Source of the DNA: Nitrospirota bacterium
GTDB lineage: Bacteria > JACPQY01
Assembly (NCBI GenBank): GCA_016180645.1
Contig: JACPAV010000014.1
Span: 18,716-82,715 of the forward strand
DNA length: 64,000 bases
Direction of reading: 5' to 3'
Under the pieces are notes generated by a model. It was given only the letters and a program-made list of their open reading frames with translations. It had not been told where the DNA came from and searched no databases. Below, in pieces: positions 17,532 to 25,628 of the stretch. A program made the translations under genes and the position numbers. Positions within the stretch are counted from its first letter, which is position 1, and each line of letters opens with the position of its first letter.

Positions 17532-17846
17532 ATGCAAACCGTATCGGATGACAGCTTCGACAAAGATGTCCTGAAATCACCGGTCCCGGTGCTGGTGGAT
17601 TTCTGGGCCGAATGGTGCGCCCCCTGCCGGGCCATCAGCCCGATGGTGGAGGAGCTGGCCAAGGAATACGACGGCAAACTCAAGGTTGTGAAGATGAACG
17701 TGGACGACAACCCAGGCACGCCGTCGAAATACCAGGTCATGGGCATCCCCACGCTGATTCTGTTCAAGGCGGGAAGCCCCATCGATCAGGTCGTGGGCGC
17801 CGTGCCCAAGGCGAAGCTGGTCCAGCTCCTTCAGGGCAACCTGTAG
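17532..17846 (+). CDS. trxA: Thioredoxin
   Basis: The 104-residue protein matches thioredoxin over its whole length: strand VLVDFWAEW, the active site WCAPC (residues 28-32), the buried Asp23, the cis-proline in MGIPTLILF and the C-terminal GAVPKAKLVQLL helix. It is a cytoplasmic disulfide reductase that is reduced by thioredoxin reductase (not in the window). It has its own promoter-like sequence and is followed by a dispersed repeat, so it appears monocistronic. Confidence 0.97.
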   Translation: MQTVSDDSFDKDVLKSPVPVLVDFWAEWCAPCRAISPMVEELAKEYDGKLKVVKMNVDDNPGTPSKYQVMGIPTLILFKAGSPIDQVVGAVPKAKLVQLLQGNL

Positions 17847-17876
17847 CGCCCCCATCCTGGTTCCCCGGAATGCGCC

Positions 17877-17969
17877 GGTGGTTCGACACGCTCACCACGA
17901 ACGGGCTCTTTCGGCTGGACAGACGGAAACACCGCTCGCCCTGTCCGCCTCAGGCGGATTGTCGAAGGG
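17877..17969. repeat. Dispersed palindromic repeat of the TTCGACA...TGTCGAA type
   Basis: The left arm GTTCGACACGCTCACCACGA and the right arm CCGCTCGCCCTG...TGTCGAAGGG match the widespread GGTTCGACAGGCTCAGG repeat family. The right arm is interrupted by a small palindrome, TCCGCCTCAGGCGGA. The GTG start of the next lipoprotein gene follows immediately at 17971, and the GAAGG at the right end may serve as its ribosome site. A short fragment of the same family occurs in hsdM at 61403-61423. Confidence 0.75.
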
Positions 17970-17970
17970 T

Positions 17971-19017
17971 GTGCACTCCATCCCGAGATCGGCTCTCTCC
18001 GGATTGATCGCCGTGGGGGTACTGCTCCTCCCCGCCTGCGGGTCTGAGGAAACCGTCACCGAATGCCGGACAGAACTCCATGTGTCCTCCGCCAAACTCA
18101 TTTGCCCAGCTTTCTCGGTGGTGTACGACTTCCAGAGGTCCCGGACTTCGATTGCCGACCGGAGCGGGCGGGTGGTGGTTCGCAACGCGACGGCCACCTA
18201 CCAGGTTCTTGATCCCAACACGTTCGAGGAGAGGCGGCTCACGAACTACGATGTGTCGGACGCCGAGCCGTTCGAAGGAGCACGCCTGGGCCCAAAAGAG
18301 CGGCACGGCACCAATGTAAAGTTTCCCTCTCCATTGACGGAGACGGAATCCGATTTCGGGAAGCAGGTTTTCATGATGGTGACGGCGGGAGGTGGACTGG
18401 GCGGATTTGAACAGAGATTCGTCGGCTTCTCCAGGAAGGATTTCCTTCTCATCTACACCTCCTTTTCGAGCGGGGTGAAGTGCCCGGCGAAGCTTCTGCG
18501 CCTCTCCCCGCTTGAGGTGGACGGCGCCAAGCAGCCGTGGTCTTCCGAATCCGAAAGGAGTGGGTTGTTCGTTGCGGGGCGGCCCGAGGACACGTCCGTC
18601 GATTGGCCGGAACCTTCCTATCAGATCATCCGCGACCTCCGTTCAGACCGGATGCTGCTCACGGGCGTCTTGCGGAGCGCCTTTGAGGTTGCCGCTCGCC
18701 AGGTGCCCGGAGAGCCGGCGGAATGCTCGATCGCTGGGCAAGCCCCGCCCACGACGTTCACCGAGCCGGAGCGAATCGAGAAACTTGCCTTGCGCGATCG
18801 CGGTCGAACCGGCTACGGCCGGTGGTCCGTGGAACAGAAATTCGATGGAGTGATCATGGATACCTCCGCAGGTCTCTACCCCATGGCGGTGCTGTACTTG
18901 GACCTCGGCCGCCGTCCTCGTGAAGAAGCCGAAGCGGATTTCCTTTTCTACCGCGAGCATTTCCGACCAGACGGCCTGCCGGGCGAATTCCCCTTCGCCT
19001 TCGCCGAGCCCGAATGA
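17971..19017 (+). CDS. Putative lipoprotein of unknown function
   Basis: From GTG 17971 the product is 348 residues with a signal sequence ending in the lipobox LLPAC (Cys23). The mature part has no recognised domain. It shows alternating strands, six or more cysteines including CRTELHVSSAKLIC and CPAKLL, and a C-terminal Asp/Glu/Phe-rich segment (EEAEADFLFYREHF). Upstream in-frame codons come from a dispersed repeat and are not thought to be translated. It starts a block of four lipoprotein genes. Function unknown. Confidence 0.7.
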   Translation: MHSIPRSALSGLIAVGVLLLPACGSEETVTECRTELHVSSAKLICPAFSVVYDFQRSRTSIADRSGRVVVRNATATYQVLDPNTFEERRLTNYDVSDAEPFEGARLGPKERHGTNVKFPSPLTETESDFGKQVFMMVTAGGGLGGFEQRFVGFSRKDFLLIYTSFSSGVKCPAKLLRLSPLEVDGAKQPWSSESERSGLFVAGRPEDTSVDWPEPSYQIIRDLRSDRMLLTGVLRSAFEVAARQVPGEPAECSIAGQAPPTTFTEPERIEKLALRDRGRTGYGRWSVEQKFDGVIMDTSAGLYPMAVLYLDLGRRPREEAEADFLFYREHFRPDGLPGEFPFAFAEPE

Positions 19018-19259
19018 TCTCGGGCCGACCACGGGCCACTGACCACAAATAACGATCCTGGGTACTCCTGTCCCCATCGCATAGAAAAAAAGTCAGGAAA
19101 AATCGACGCAGAGAGTCCAAGAGAGCTTGAATTTGAAGTTGGCACGCCGTTGCTGTAAGACGGTGCCCCATGAGCCATAGGGAACACTTCACAAATCGAG
19201 CCAGAGCAAGTCTCCAGGCCATTGAAATCGACTCAAACATCAGCCCCAATGTTTTCTCT

Positions 19260-19286
19260 GTAGCCGCGGGCTTCAGCCTGCGTCCG
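19260..19286. repeat. Half of a GTAG-type hairpin repeat
   Basis: GTAGCCGCGGGCTTCAGCCT continues to GCGTCC and matches the first hairpin of the double-hairpin family (loop TTCA), but the second hairpin is missing. It lies 11 bp before the AAGGAGG ribosome site of the large lipoprotein gene, so it could affect translation initiation by RNA structure. Confidence 0.7.
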
Positions 19287-19307
19287 AGAGTAATAGAAGG
19301 AGGTCAC

Positions 19308-22160
19308 ATGAAATCCAGGTTTCTGACATTGATCGGCGCCGGTCTGGCCATTGCATTGGCTGGATGTAGCGCCGAAGAACTGGCCGCGCTCAATGCGCAA
19401 ATGCAGGCCGCCGGAGTCCAAGGCGCGCAGACGGGCACCGCCGTCACAGCCGTCGGCTCAACGACGACCACGATCAACAGCACCGTGCAGACCATTCAAA
19501 CGGTGACCGACATGGCTTCAAGCGTGTCGGACATGAGCAGCTCGAGCGAGAGCCTGTCGGACAGCTCGTCCACCGCCTCCTCAGGCAGCGCCACCAACAG
19601 CTCGTCGCTCATGGGCGGCCTCCGCGGCGCGCCGATGAGACAGACGACCTCCACCACCACCGCCTGCGATCCAGCGAAAATGCTGTGCCCCCCACCCCCC
19701 TGTGATCCGGCCAAGATGCTGTGCCCTCCCCCCCCAACGGGAACGACAACGACCACTCAGCCCGTCCAGCCTCCGCCGCCCCCGAAGCCGCCGGATCCGG
19801 AAACCGTCTGCACCACAACACCCCCCGCAGGCTCTTACATTCCCTGCTTCTGCGTGTTCCACAAGCCGGCTCTGTTCGCCGACCAAGGCGCTGTAACCTG
19901 CGAAGAGCAGCGTCCACCCGCGCCCGGCGAAGGAAGCAACTTCCAGAAAATGACAGGCACGATTACCGTGGTTACTCAGGAGGACGGCTGTCTCAACGCC
20001 TCCTTTGCGATCGCCGGCATGCCGAGCGACGCCCAGGTGGGCGATGATATGAAAAAGAACTGCACGGCCTCCGGGAGCACCATGAGCTGCAAGCTGGGCA
20101 TGCTCGTCTGCCCGGTCACCGCCAAATGCCAGGACGGGAGCGTGAAGACCTTCTATAACCCGGCTCAGCAGCAGCAGGGTGGCCCTCCAACCCTTCGAGG
20201 CCGGTTCCAATTTCCTCCGGGGCTGGAACCCCCCAAGGAGTTCACGAAGGACAACAAGGAAGACACGAAGGCGTGGCTCCGAAAGCTCGTGGACACCATC
20301 GAGGCGGCGAAAGACGAGAGCAACCTCCGCGCGCTGCTCAAAACGTTCGTCACCTCCGAATCCGGCTGGGTGACGATGGTCAATGTCGAGCGGTGCAACA
20401 ACAACGGTGGAAAGCCTTGCCCTCCGGATCCGGATCCCAACGGACCGAAGGAGGTCAAAGCGACCATGATCCAGTTCGGCACGCAGCAGCTGCCTCCGGC
20501 CGTCTGCCCCGGTGAACAAGGACCCACCGCGCCCCCGTTGATGGTGAACTACCAAACGGGTTTCGCCGCGATCACGGTGGATGGGAAAGTGCCGGGCATC
20601 GGACAGATCAGCATGGACGTGTTCCACGCTGAGTTCGAGAGACCCTCCGACGAAGCGTGCACGCCAAACAAACTGGATGGCACACCGCTATCGGACAGTG
20701 TGAAGGGCAAGGGACGTCTGATCAACGGCCGTCGAGCCGAAATCGGCAGCCAGGGCGACTACTTCGCCGCGGGCAAGACCACCCGCTGCCAGGCCCTCGA
20801 GGCCGTGGCCGCCGCGAGCACCGCAGGCGCACAGTTCACCCCGCCGATCACCTACGTGGACGAGCTGCGGAACGACGTTCGCCAACTTCCTAAACCGCAA
20901 GCGAACAAGGACGGCAAATTGCCGTTCCGCTATCCGGTGTTGATGAATGAAGAAACACGCATGTCCATGGTGGTGAAACCGCAGGGCTTGCGCAGCGAAG
21001 CAGGCAAGTATGGCGGTGATCTCCCCCCCGTGCCGCAGGCGAGACCCGGTCAACCCGGTCCCGGTCAGCCCGGCCCCGGACCCATTGTCGGCCCGCCGCC
21101 GGCACCGGTTGGCCTTCCGGGTCCCGGAACCCCGCCTCCTCCGGCCATAGCCGTGAGCGAACTCAGATTGCAGGTTCAACGGCCCGGCGGTGATCAAACC
21201 AAGCCCGGCACCGGAGTCCAGGGCGGCCAACCCGGCCAAGGCCCCGGTGGCCCCGGCCAGATGATGGGCGGATGCCCCGGCGAAGGCGCGGGCCAACGCA
21301 CGGAGGTCATCACGTTCTCCGACGACAAAACCGAAACCCGTGTCCAGTCTTTCATCAAGAAGGAAGGCCAGTGCCGTCCGACCCCGATCGGAAAAGACGG
21401 CAAGCCCCTCGAGATCACGGAGGACGACAAGGGCAACCTGAAAACGAAGCTGAAGGATGAAGCGACCGGCGAGGAGATCGAGGCGACCGTGGAGAACCCC
21501 GACTCTGAGAACAAGGTCGTGAAGATCAGCGCGGGCTTTGTGACGGGATCGATCTCGTATCACGCGGCCGACGAAAACGGCATCATCGCCGAGGGCGAGC
21601 TCAAGGTGAAAGTGCTGAAGACCGAGGTCGAAGTGACGATCCTCTTGAGCGAAGCCGGCTGGCAGCACGTGCGCGGCAAGGTTGGAACGTCGGATAGCAA
21701 GACGGTCACCTTCTGGCAAAACCGCACGACCTTCAAGGATGAAGCGACCGGCACCGACCGTGATGGCGCGGAGATCGTGTTCGCGCTCGGCAGCCAACCC
21801 CCGGCGAAGCTGACCGAAACGCCCGACACCACGGGCGCCGAAGCCACGGGATCGATCAACATGTTCGTCCCCGGCACCCCGGACAAGAAGGACTGCGAGA
21901 ACACCGGCAATGGTGTGATGAAGCTCGTCACCGGAGGGGATTCGGGCCAGGAACTCACGCTCGCGCTCTTCGAGGATGAAACGTCCATCGTGAAAACGAA
22001 GGACGGCACGGTAGCTAACGAGCCGCTCGAAGGCTGTGCGCTCGCGAAAGGCGGAACGGGCAAAGCCACGTCCGCTTCCACCACGGGTCAGACCGCATCC
22101 AGCGGTCAGGCGACCACGACGGGCGGAACCACCGCGACAGCGACGGCCTACCGCTTCTAG
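19308..22160 (+). CDS. Large proline/glycine-rich lipoprotein
   Basis: ATG 19308 is preceded by AAGGAGG; the product is 950 residues. The signal peptide ends in the lipobox LAGC (Cys20). A Ser/Thr-rich region (about residues 50-110) is followed by a tandem 12-residue repeat CDPAKMLCPPPP and a Cys/Pro-rich segment. The middle (about 580-660) is a Gly/Pro/Gln-rich linker containing PGQPGPGQPGPGP. The C-terminal 300 residues are strand-rich (DEATGEEIEATVENPDSE, DEATGTDRDGAEIVFALG), consistent with beta-sandwich domains. It ends in a Thr/Ser/Gly tail. It is probably a surface or periplasmic structural lipoprotein; no known family is recognised. A strong terminator follows. Confidence 0.8.
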   Translation: MKSRFLTLIGAGLAIALAGCSAEELAALNAQMQAAGVQGAQTGTAVTAVGSTTTTINSTVQTIQTVTDMASSVSDMSSSSESLSDSSSTASSGSATNSSSLMGGLRGAPMRQTTSTTTACDPAKMLCPPPPCDPAKMLCPPPPTGTTTTTQPVQPPPPPKPPDPETVCTTTPPAGSYIPCFCVFHKPALFADQGAVTCEEQRPPAPGEGSNFQKMTGTITVVTQEDGCLNASFAIAGMPSDAQVGDDMKKNCTASGSTMSCKLGMLVCPVTAKCQDGSVKTFYNPAQQQQGGPPTLRGRFQFPPGLEPPKEFTKDNKEDTKAWLRKLVDTIEAAKDESNLRALLKTFVTSESGWVTMVNVERCNNNGGKPCPPDPDPNGPKEVKATMIQFGTQQLPPAVCPGEQGPTAPPLMVNYQTGFAAITVDGKVPGIGQISMDVFHAEFERPSDEACTPNKLDGTPLSDSVKGKGRLINGRRAEIGSQGDYFAAGKTTRCQALEAVAAASTAGAQFTPPITYVDELRNDVRQLPKPQANKDGKLPFRYPVLMNEETRMSMVVKPQGLRSEAGKYGGDLPPVPQARPGQPGPGQPGPGPIVGPPPAPVGLPGPGTPPPPAIAVSELRLQVQRPGGDQTKPGTGVQGGQPGQGPGGPGQMMGGCPGEGAGQRTEVITFSDDKTETRVQSFIKKEGQCRPTPIGKDGKPLEITEDDKGNLKTKLKDEATGEEIEATVENPDSENKVVKISAGFVTGSISYHAADENGIIAEGELKVKVLKTEVEVTILLSEAGWQHVRGKVGTSDSKTVTFWQNRTTFKDEATGTDRDGAEIVFALGSQPPAKLTETPDTTGAEATGSINMFVPGTPDKKDCENTGNGVMKLVTGGDSGQELTLALFEDETSIVKTKDGTVANEPLEGCALAKGGTGKATSASTTGQTASSGQATTTGGTTATATAYRF

Positions 22161-22184
22161 ACCGTCTAACTCAAGCCAACAACG

Positions 22185-22219
22185 CCCCCCATCACGAAAG
22201 TGATGGGGGGTTCTTTTTT
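22185..22219 (+). terminator. Rho-independent terminator
   Basis: CCCCCCATCAC (22185-22195) pairs with GTGATGGGGGG (22200-22210) around a GAAA tetraloop and is followed by TTCTTTTTT. It stands 25 bp after the stop of the large lipoprotein gene. Confidence 0.95.
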
Positions 22220-22473
22220 CCGGCCAGAATCAGCCACGCTCAGGGTGGTTTTGGCGAAATCCGGCAATATCTCAAAATTGCACTGTGGCGCGCTCCATCT
22301 CCAATTCAGCCCCGAAGACCTCCGAATCTGGGCTGTAGCAAAATACTTGTAATTATATTGACTTATGAGAACGCTCCTTGGGTTTCCTATTCGAGCACTT
22401 TCAGAGCATTTGGATGGAGTGGAACCATTGTTGCACTTGAAAGACTGTGACGGGCACGGCCACGAGAAAACGC
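22220..22473. other. Intergenic region, no gene seen
   Basis: The 254 bases between the terminator and the next promoter are more AT-rich than their surroundings (for example around 22345-22370). They contain no reading frame with a plausible start and ribosome site, and no clear hairpin. Confidence 0.5.
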
Positions 22474-22502
22474 TTGACACGAAAAACTTGTGGTGCTTTA
22501 GT
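22474..22502 (+). promoter_or_regulatory. Probable sigma70-type promoter
   Basis: TTGACA (22474-22479) is a perfect -35 hexamer; after 17 bp comes TTTAGT (22497-22502). Transcription would begin near 22509, just before GGAGGT (22512) and the ATG at 22522. Confidence 0.6.
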
Positions 22503-22521
22503 ACGCGCGTTGGAGGTGCAC

Positions 22522-24084
22522 ATGCGACACCAAGTTGTGAGAACTAAGTTTCTAGCTGTCTTCATGGTTTCGCTCTCGGCCCTGATCGTGGGCTGCGCGA
22601 AAGGGGGGCCCGATCCGGAGCGAACTCTGAATCTCCGCATGTATGACGCGCAAGTCCCAAAGGCCCTCGCCAAACTCCAACTGCGCGCCGTCACCTTCGG
22701 CGGGTTCCAGGATTTCAACACCGATGGCGAAGCGAAAATCAATCTCCCGGAAGGGCGTACGCAAGTCGGTGTCGTCGTCGAGCGGAAGACCGATCGTATG
22801 GTGCTCCTCTCCTACAGCTTCCCCGAATGGATCGAACGCGATGCCCTCCGTCCCTTCACCAGCCGGAACGACAAAGTCAAAGTCAACGCCGAAAGCACCG
22901 CCCTCGCGCTCACCATGATCAACCCCCTGTTCTTCGGGACGACGATCGAGCAGAAGGCCGACATCGCGGAAAAAGCCGTGATCCTGCCCGAATTCAATGA
23001 ACTTACCAGGCAAATCCGGAAGGCGTGGGATGACGATCCGACGAACGCCCTCGACTACAACCGCAATCCGCATCTTTTCTATCTGGCCCATGATGTGTCC
23101 GTCAGCGCCGCGAAGATGCTCGTCGATGAGCGCGTGCCTCAGAACGCCCCCCGCCGAGCCGCCTCCATCGACAAAGATGCCGCGTGGATCGAGCAAATCT
23201 CCGGCCTGAACGCCGTTTTCAAGAATCCGAAAATGATCTACTACGGCGCGGGCGTGTACACCCAGTCGGCCAGCGACAAGAATCCGACGGCCACCGTATT
23301 GGTGAACGACAAGGAGAAAGTCATCGATTTCAGCATCTGGCCCCCGAAGGTGGAAATCGCGGCGCCTCGCGAAACCCCCTACACGCTGCCGGGCCCCGGA
23401 CTCTGGCGCGTGGGCATCTTCAAAGGCATGGACATCAACATGCCGCTCGAGGAGATGTGGGCCACTCCGCCCGCGCAGCTCGCCTTTATCGGCAACACCT
23501 GGCAGACAGTCATCATGATCATCAGCCTTGCGGGCGACACGGGCCTCGTGCCGGGCGCCGGCCAGGTCGGTTCCTTCATGCGAAGCATGATGGACTTTGA
23601 CGACATCTACCCGATCTACCAGGCCATCCAGACGGGGGACCAAATGACGATCATCAACGCCTTCGTGAAGTTTTTCCAAGACCACTGGACGGACATCGCC
23701 GGCTTCATCTTCAACTCCGTGAAGTCCAACGGCGGCGACACCCAGGCCGCGTCCAGCCTCCTGGGCAAAGTCGGCGAACTCGCCGGCATTGCCACAAGCC
23801 TGTTCAACGTGGTGAATGTCGAGGTCCCGTTCTTCTATGATCTGATCACGGCCCATCCGAAAGCCGTCTACCTCATGCAGGACGGCGTCGTCTCCAGCAG
23901 CCAGGTTCAGACCAGCTCCTGCGCGCAGGTGTACTACGGCGCCGTTCCAGTGGGCGGACTCAAAGACGCTGCCGTGTCCGTGGTGTTGCTCATCGCACCC
24001 CTCCTCATTGTCATCTATATCCGTCGGCAAGAACGAAAGGTGCGCCCCCGGCGCCCCGTATCCATTAGCCTCGACAGAGGCTAG
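22522..24084 (+). CDS. Putative lipoprotein with C-terminal membrane segment
   Basis: ATG 22522 follows GGAGGT by 4 bp; upstream in-frame codons overlap the promoter. The 520-residue product has a lipoprotein signal (LIVGC, Cys25), an N-terminal strand-rich domain (KALAKLQLRAVTFGGFQDF), a long mixed middle and a C-terminal hydrophobic helix AAVSVVLLIAPLLIVIYI followed by a basic tail RRQERKVRPRR. A lipidated N-terminus plus a C-terminal transmembrane anchor with a positively charged end is unusual and suggests insertion in the inner membrane or a protein-sorting tail. No family is recognised. Confidence 0.75.
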   Translation: MRHQVVRTKFLAVFMVSLSALIVGCAKGGPDPERTLNLRMYDAQVPKALAKLQLRAVTFGGFQDFNTDGEAKINLPEGRTQVGVVVERKTDRMVLLSYSFPEWIERDALRPFTSRNDKVKVNAESTALALTMINPLFFGTTIEQKADIAEKAVILPEFNELTRQIRKAWDDDPTNALDYNRNPHLFYLAHDVSVSAAKMLVDERVPQNAPRRAASIDKDAAWIEQISGLNAVFKNPKMIYYGAGVYTQSASDKNPTATVLVNDKEKVIDFSIWPPKVEIAAPRETPYTLPGPGLWRVGIFKGMDINMPLEEMWATPPAQLAFIGNTWQTVIMIISLAGDTGLVPGAGQVGSFMRSMMDFDDIYPIYQAIQTGDQMTIINAFVKFFQDHWTDIAGFIFNSVKSNGGDTQAASSLLGKVGELAGIATSLFNVVNVEVPFFYDLITAHPKAVYLMQDGVVSSSQVQTSSCAQVYYGAVPVGGLKDAAVSVVLLIAPLLIVIYIRRQERKVRPRRPVSISLDRG

Positions 24085-24102
24085 CTCCCCAGTACTCGCA
24101 GG

Positions 24103-24135
24103 GAGAGGCCCCGCTTCCGGGGCCCTCTTTTTTTG
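24103..24135 (+). terminator. Rho-independent terminator
   Basis: The stem AGAGGCCCC...GGGGCCCTCT is closed by a GCTTCC loop and followed by seven to eight T residues. It ends transcription of the 22522-24084 gene. Confidence 0.95.
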
Positions 24136-24149
24136 TGTAGCATAGCCGG

Positions 24150-24539
24150 GTGAATCCTCTTCCCCGCTCCGCACTGCTGTTCACTGTTCACTGTTTACTG
24201 TTCACTGCTTCGTGCGGCAGCGACAACCCCTGCGAGGGCAAGGCCGGCGGCCTTCCCGCCTTGAAGGTCATCAATCCGACGGATTGCGACTTGAACGTAA
24301 CGGTAGAGCAGGGCCGGCTACTCTATGTTCCGGCGAAGGGCATCGGCTGCCAGGCGGATTTGGGATCTACTCCCCTGACAGGCGATCACACCGTCCAGGC
24401 AACGAAGAACAAGACCGGCGAAGTGTGCGAGACCCAAAGTGTGGATTTCGGTTCGGCCCCCTCCGATCCGGCGGCCCAAGGCCGCGTCGTGACCTACCAG
24501 CCCTCGCTGGCAAGCTGTATTTGCGAAGTCCCGAAGTAG
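24150..24539 (+). CDS. Small putative lipoprotein
   Basis: GTG 24150 gives 129 residues. The signal sequence is encoded by near-tandem repeats of CTGTTCACTGTT and ends in a lipobox-like TASC (Cys22). The mature part has cysteines at DNPCEG, DCDLNV, IGCQADL, VCETQS and CICEVPK, an even number that may form disulfides, and two strand-rich halves. It lies only 15 bp after a terminator and has no obvious ribosome site, so expression is uncertain. Function unknown. Confidence 0.6.
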   Translation: MNPLPRSALLFTVHCLLFTASCGSDNPCEGKAGGLPALKVINPTDCDLNVTVEQGRLLYVPAKGIGCQADLGSTPLTGDHTVQATKNKTGEVCETQSVDFGSAPSDPAAQGRVVTYQPSLASCICEVPK

Positions 24540-24545
24540 CGGCGA

Positions 24546-24744
24546 CTAGGCTCTGTTTGAAAACGCGATGGACCGGTAGCCGCAGGCTTCAGCCTGCGTC
24601 CGAAGACGCACCCTAAAGGCCATGTGACATGCCGTGCCATCCGTGGCACGGCGACATCTCATGGCCCCATACCGTCCTCGGCATGGGGGTGCGACTACCC
24701 AGAGATGCGCCTTGGCAATGATGGGTTTTTCAAGCAGCGCCTAC
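24546..24744. mobile_element. MITE-like element, copy 1, with nested 68-bp element
   Basis: The left terminal repeat CTAGGCTCTGTTTGAAAAC (from 24546) is matched by a degenerate right end finishing in GCGCCTAC near 24744. The inside holds the GTAG...CTAC double-hairpin core (24576-24698). Without the nested 68-bp element (24620-24687) it is about 131 bp, the same as the copy at 57391-57523, to which it is about 90 percent identical when reverse-complemented. The stop codon of the leftward isomerase-fold gene (24741) falls in the right end. Confidence 0.85.
24620..24687 (-). repeat. 68-bp double-hairpin element B, nested in the MITE
   Basis: In reverse complement it reads CCCATGCC...GGTATGGG (hairpin 1), then CCGTGCCA-CGGA-TGGCACGG (hairpin 2) between CCATG and CATGG. 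It has split the second hairpin of the host MITE after TAAAGG, as shown by the intact copy at 57391. Other copies are 27811-27878 and 58951-59018, each exactly 68 bp. Confidence 0.85.
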
Positions 24745-25514
24745 GCGCCGAGGGCCTGCTTGATGCGCGAGAGGGATTCCGGAATGGCGTCCCGCTCCAC
24801 GAGCTCCAGAGTGAGCAAGGGACGGCCCACCAGAGGCAAGTCTTCCTTCAAGATTTTTTCAAAGTCGATCTTCCCCCGGCCGAGCGGAAGGTGCTGGTCC
24901 TCGGTCCCGTCATTGTCGTGCAGGTGAAGCTCGATGATGTGGTCCTTCAGCGCGTCGAACCAATTCCGAACGGAAACCTTGGAATAGAGGTTGGCATGCC
25001 CCACGTCGATGCAGATCCCCATGCTGTCGTCCTTCAGGAGTTCGAGCAATTTCTGGTGCAGCACGGGGGAGTCTTCGTAGACATTCTCCAGCGCAATCCG
25101 AATTCCGGCATTCTGCGCCGTTTCCGCCAGATGGGACCAGGTTTCGACGCTGTTTTGAAGCCACTCATCGGTGTGCCGGTGGTGTTGCTTCGGCTCGTAG
25201 CCCAGATGGCACACAACCGATCGAGCGCGTAACACCTCGGCCACCTCCAGCAGTTCTTCCAGCCGCTCCCGGGTCGCCGTCCGCACCCGGCGGTCGAACG
25301 CGCCGGGGCTCAAGTCGCGGTAAGGAGCGTGAACGGTGACGTGAAGGGACTGGGGCAACTCGCGCGCGAGCTTTTCCACGTCCTTCATCTTCAGGGAATC
25401 GAGATCCTCCGCGTTGAGGCGAACTTCGGGTTGCACCGCGTGCGGAGTGAGGAATTCGAGATCCTGCCTCAGACGGCTGAAAGGTATGTATGCGTGATAC
25501 GAGTAGGGTTCCAT
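24741..25514 (-). CDS. Sugar phosphate isomerase/epimerase-like TIM barrel protein
   Basis: The 257-residue protein has the xylose isomerase-like/endonuclease IV barrel pattern: VTVHAPYRDLSPG, SVVCHLGYEP, IALENVYED, MGICIDVGHANLY, IIELHLHDNDG and LPLGRGKIDF. The metal ligands (Glu in ALENV, Asp and His in DVGHA, His in HLHDND) are all present, so it should be an active metal-dependent isomerase, epimerase or hydrolase. The last residues and TAG stop are encoded in the right end of the adjacent MITE. The substrate is unknown and no sugar pathway is adjacent. Confidence 0.85.
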   Translation of the reverse strand: MEPYSYHAYIPFSRLRQDLEFLTPHAVQPEVRLNAEDLDSLKMKDVEKLARELPQSLHVTVHAPYRDLSPGAFDRRVRTATRERLEELLEVAEVLRARSVVCHLGYEPKQHHRHTDEWLQNSVETWSHLAETAQNAGIRIALENVYEDSPVLHQKLLELLKDDSMGICIDVGHANLYSKVSVRNWFDALKDHIIELHLHDNDGTEDQHLPLGRGKIDFEKILKEDLPLVGRPLLTLELVERDAIPESLSRIKQALGA

Positions 25515-25628
25515 AGTGCGCGGGATATTACAGTGTTTATTTTCCCCCGTCCATGGGTTGACTCACTTTTCTGTTCGCCGTCAGTGCTTGGGAGTGGGTT
25601 TTCGGTCTGGGGTCGCGGCGCAGGGGGC

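Noticed and set aside
17640..17700. CRISPR arrays anywhere in the window
   Set aside because: No regularly spaced direct repeats of 20-40 bp were seen on reading; the repeats present are palindromic and dispersed.
20688..21797. Leftward 369-residue frame
   Set aside because: Antisense to the large lipoprotein gene, which has signal peptide, ribosome site and terminator.
22552..24174. Leftward 540-residue frame
   Set aside because: Antisense to the 22522-24084 lipoprotein gene and crosses its terminator.
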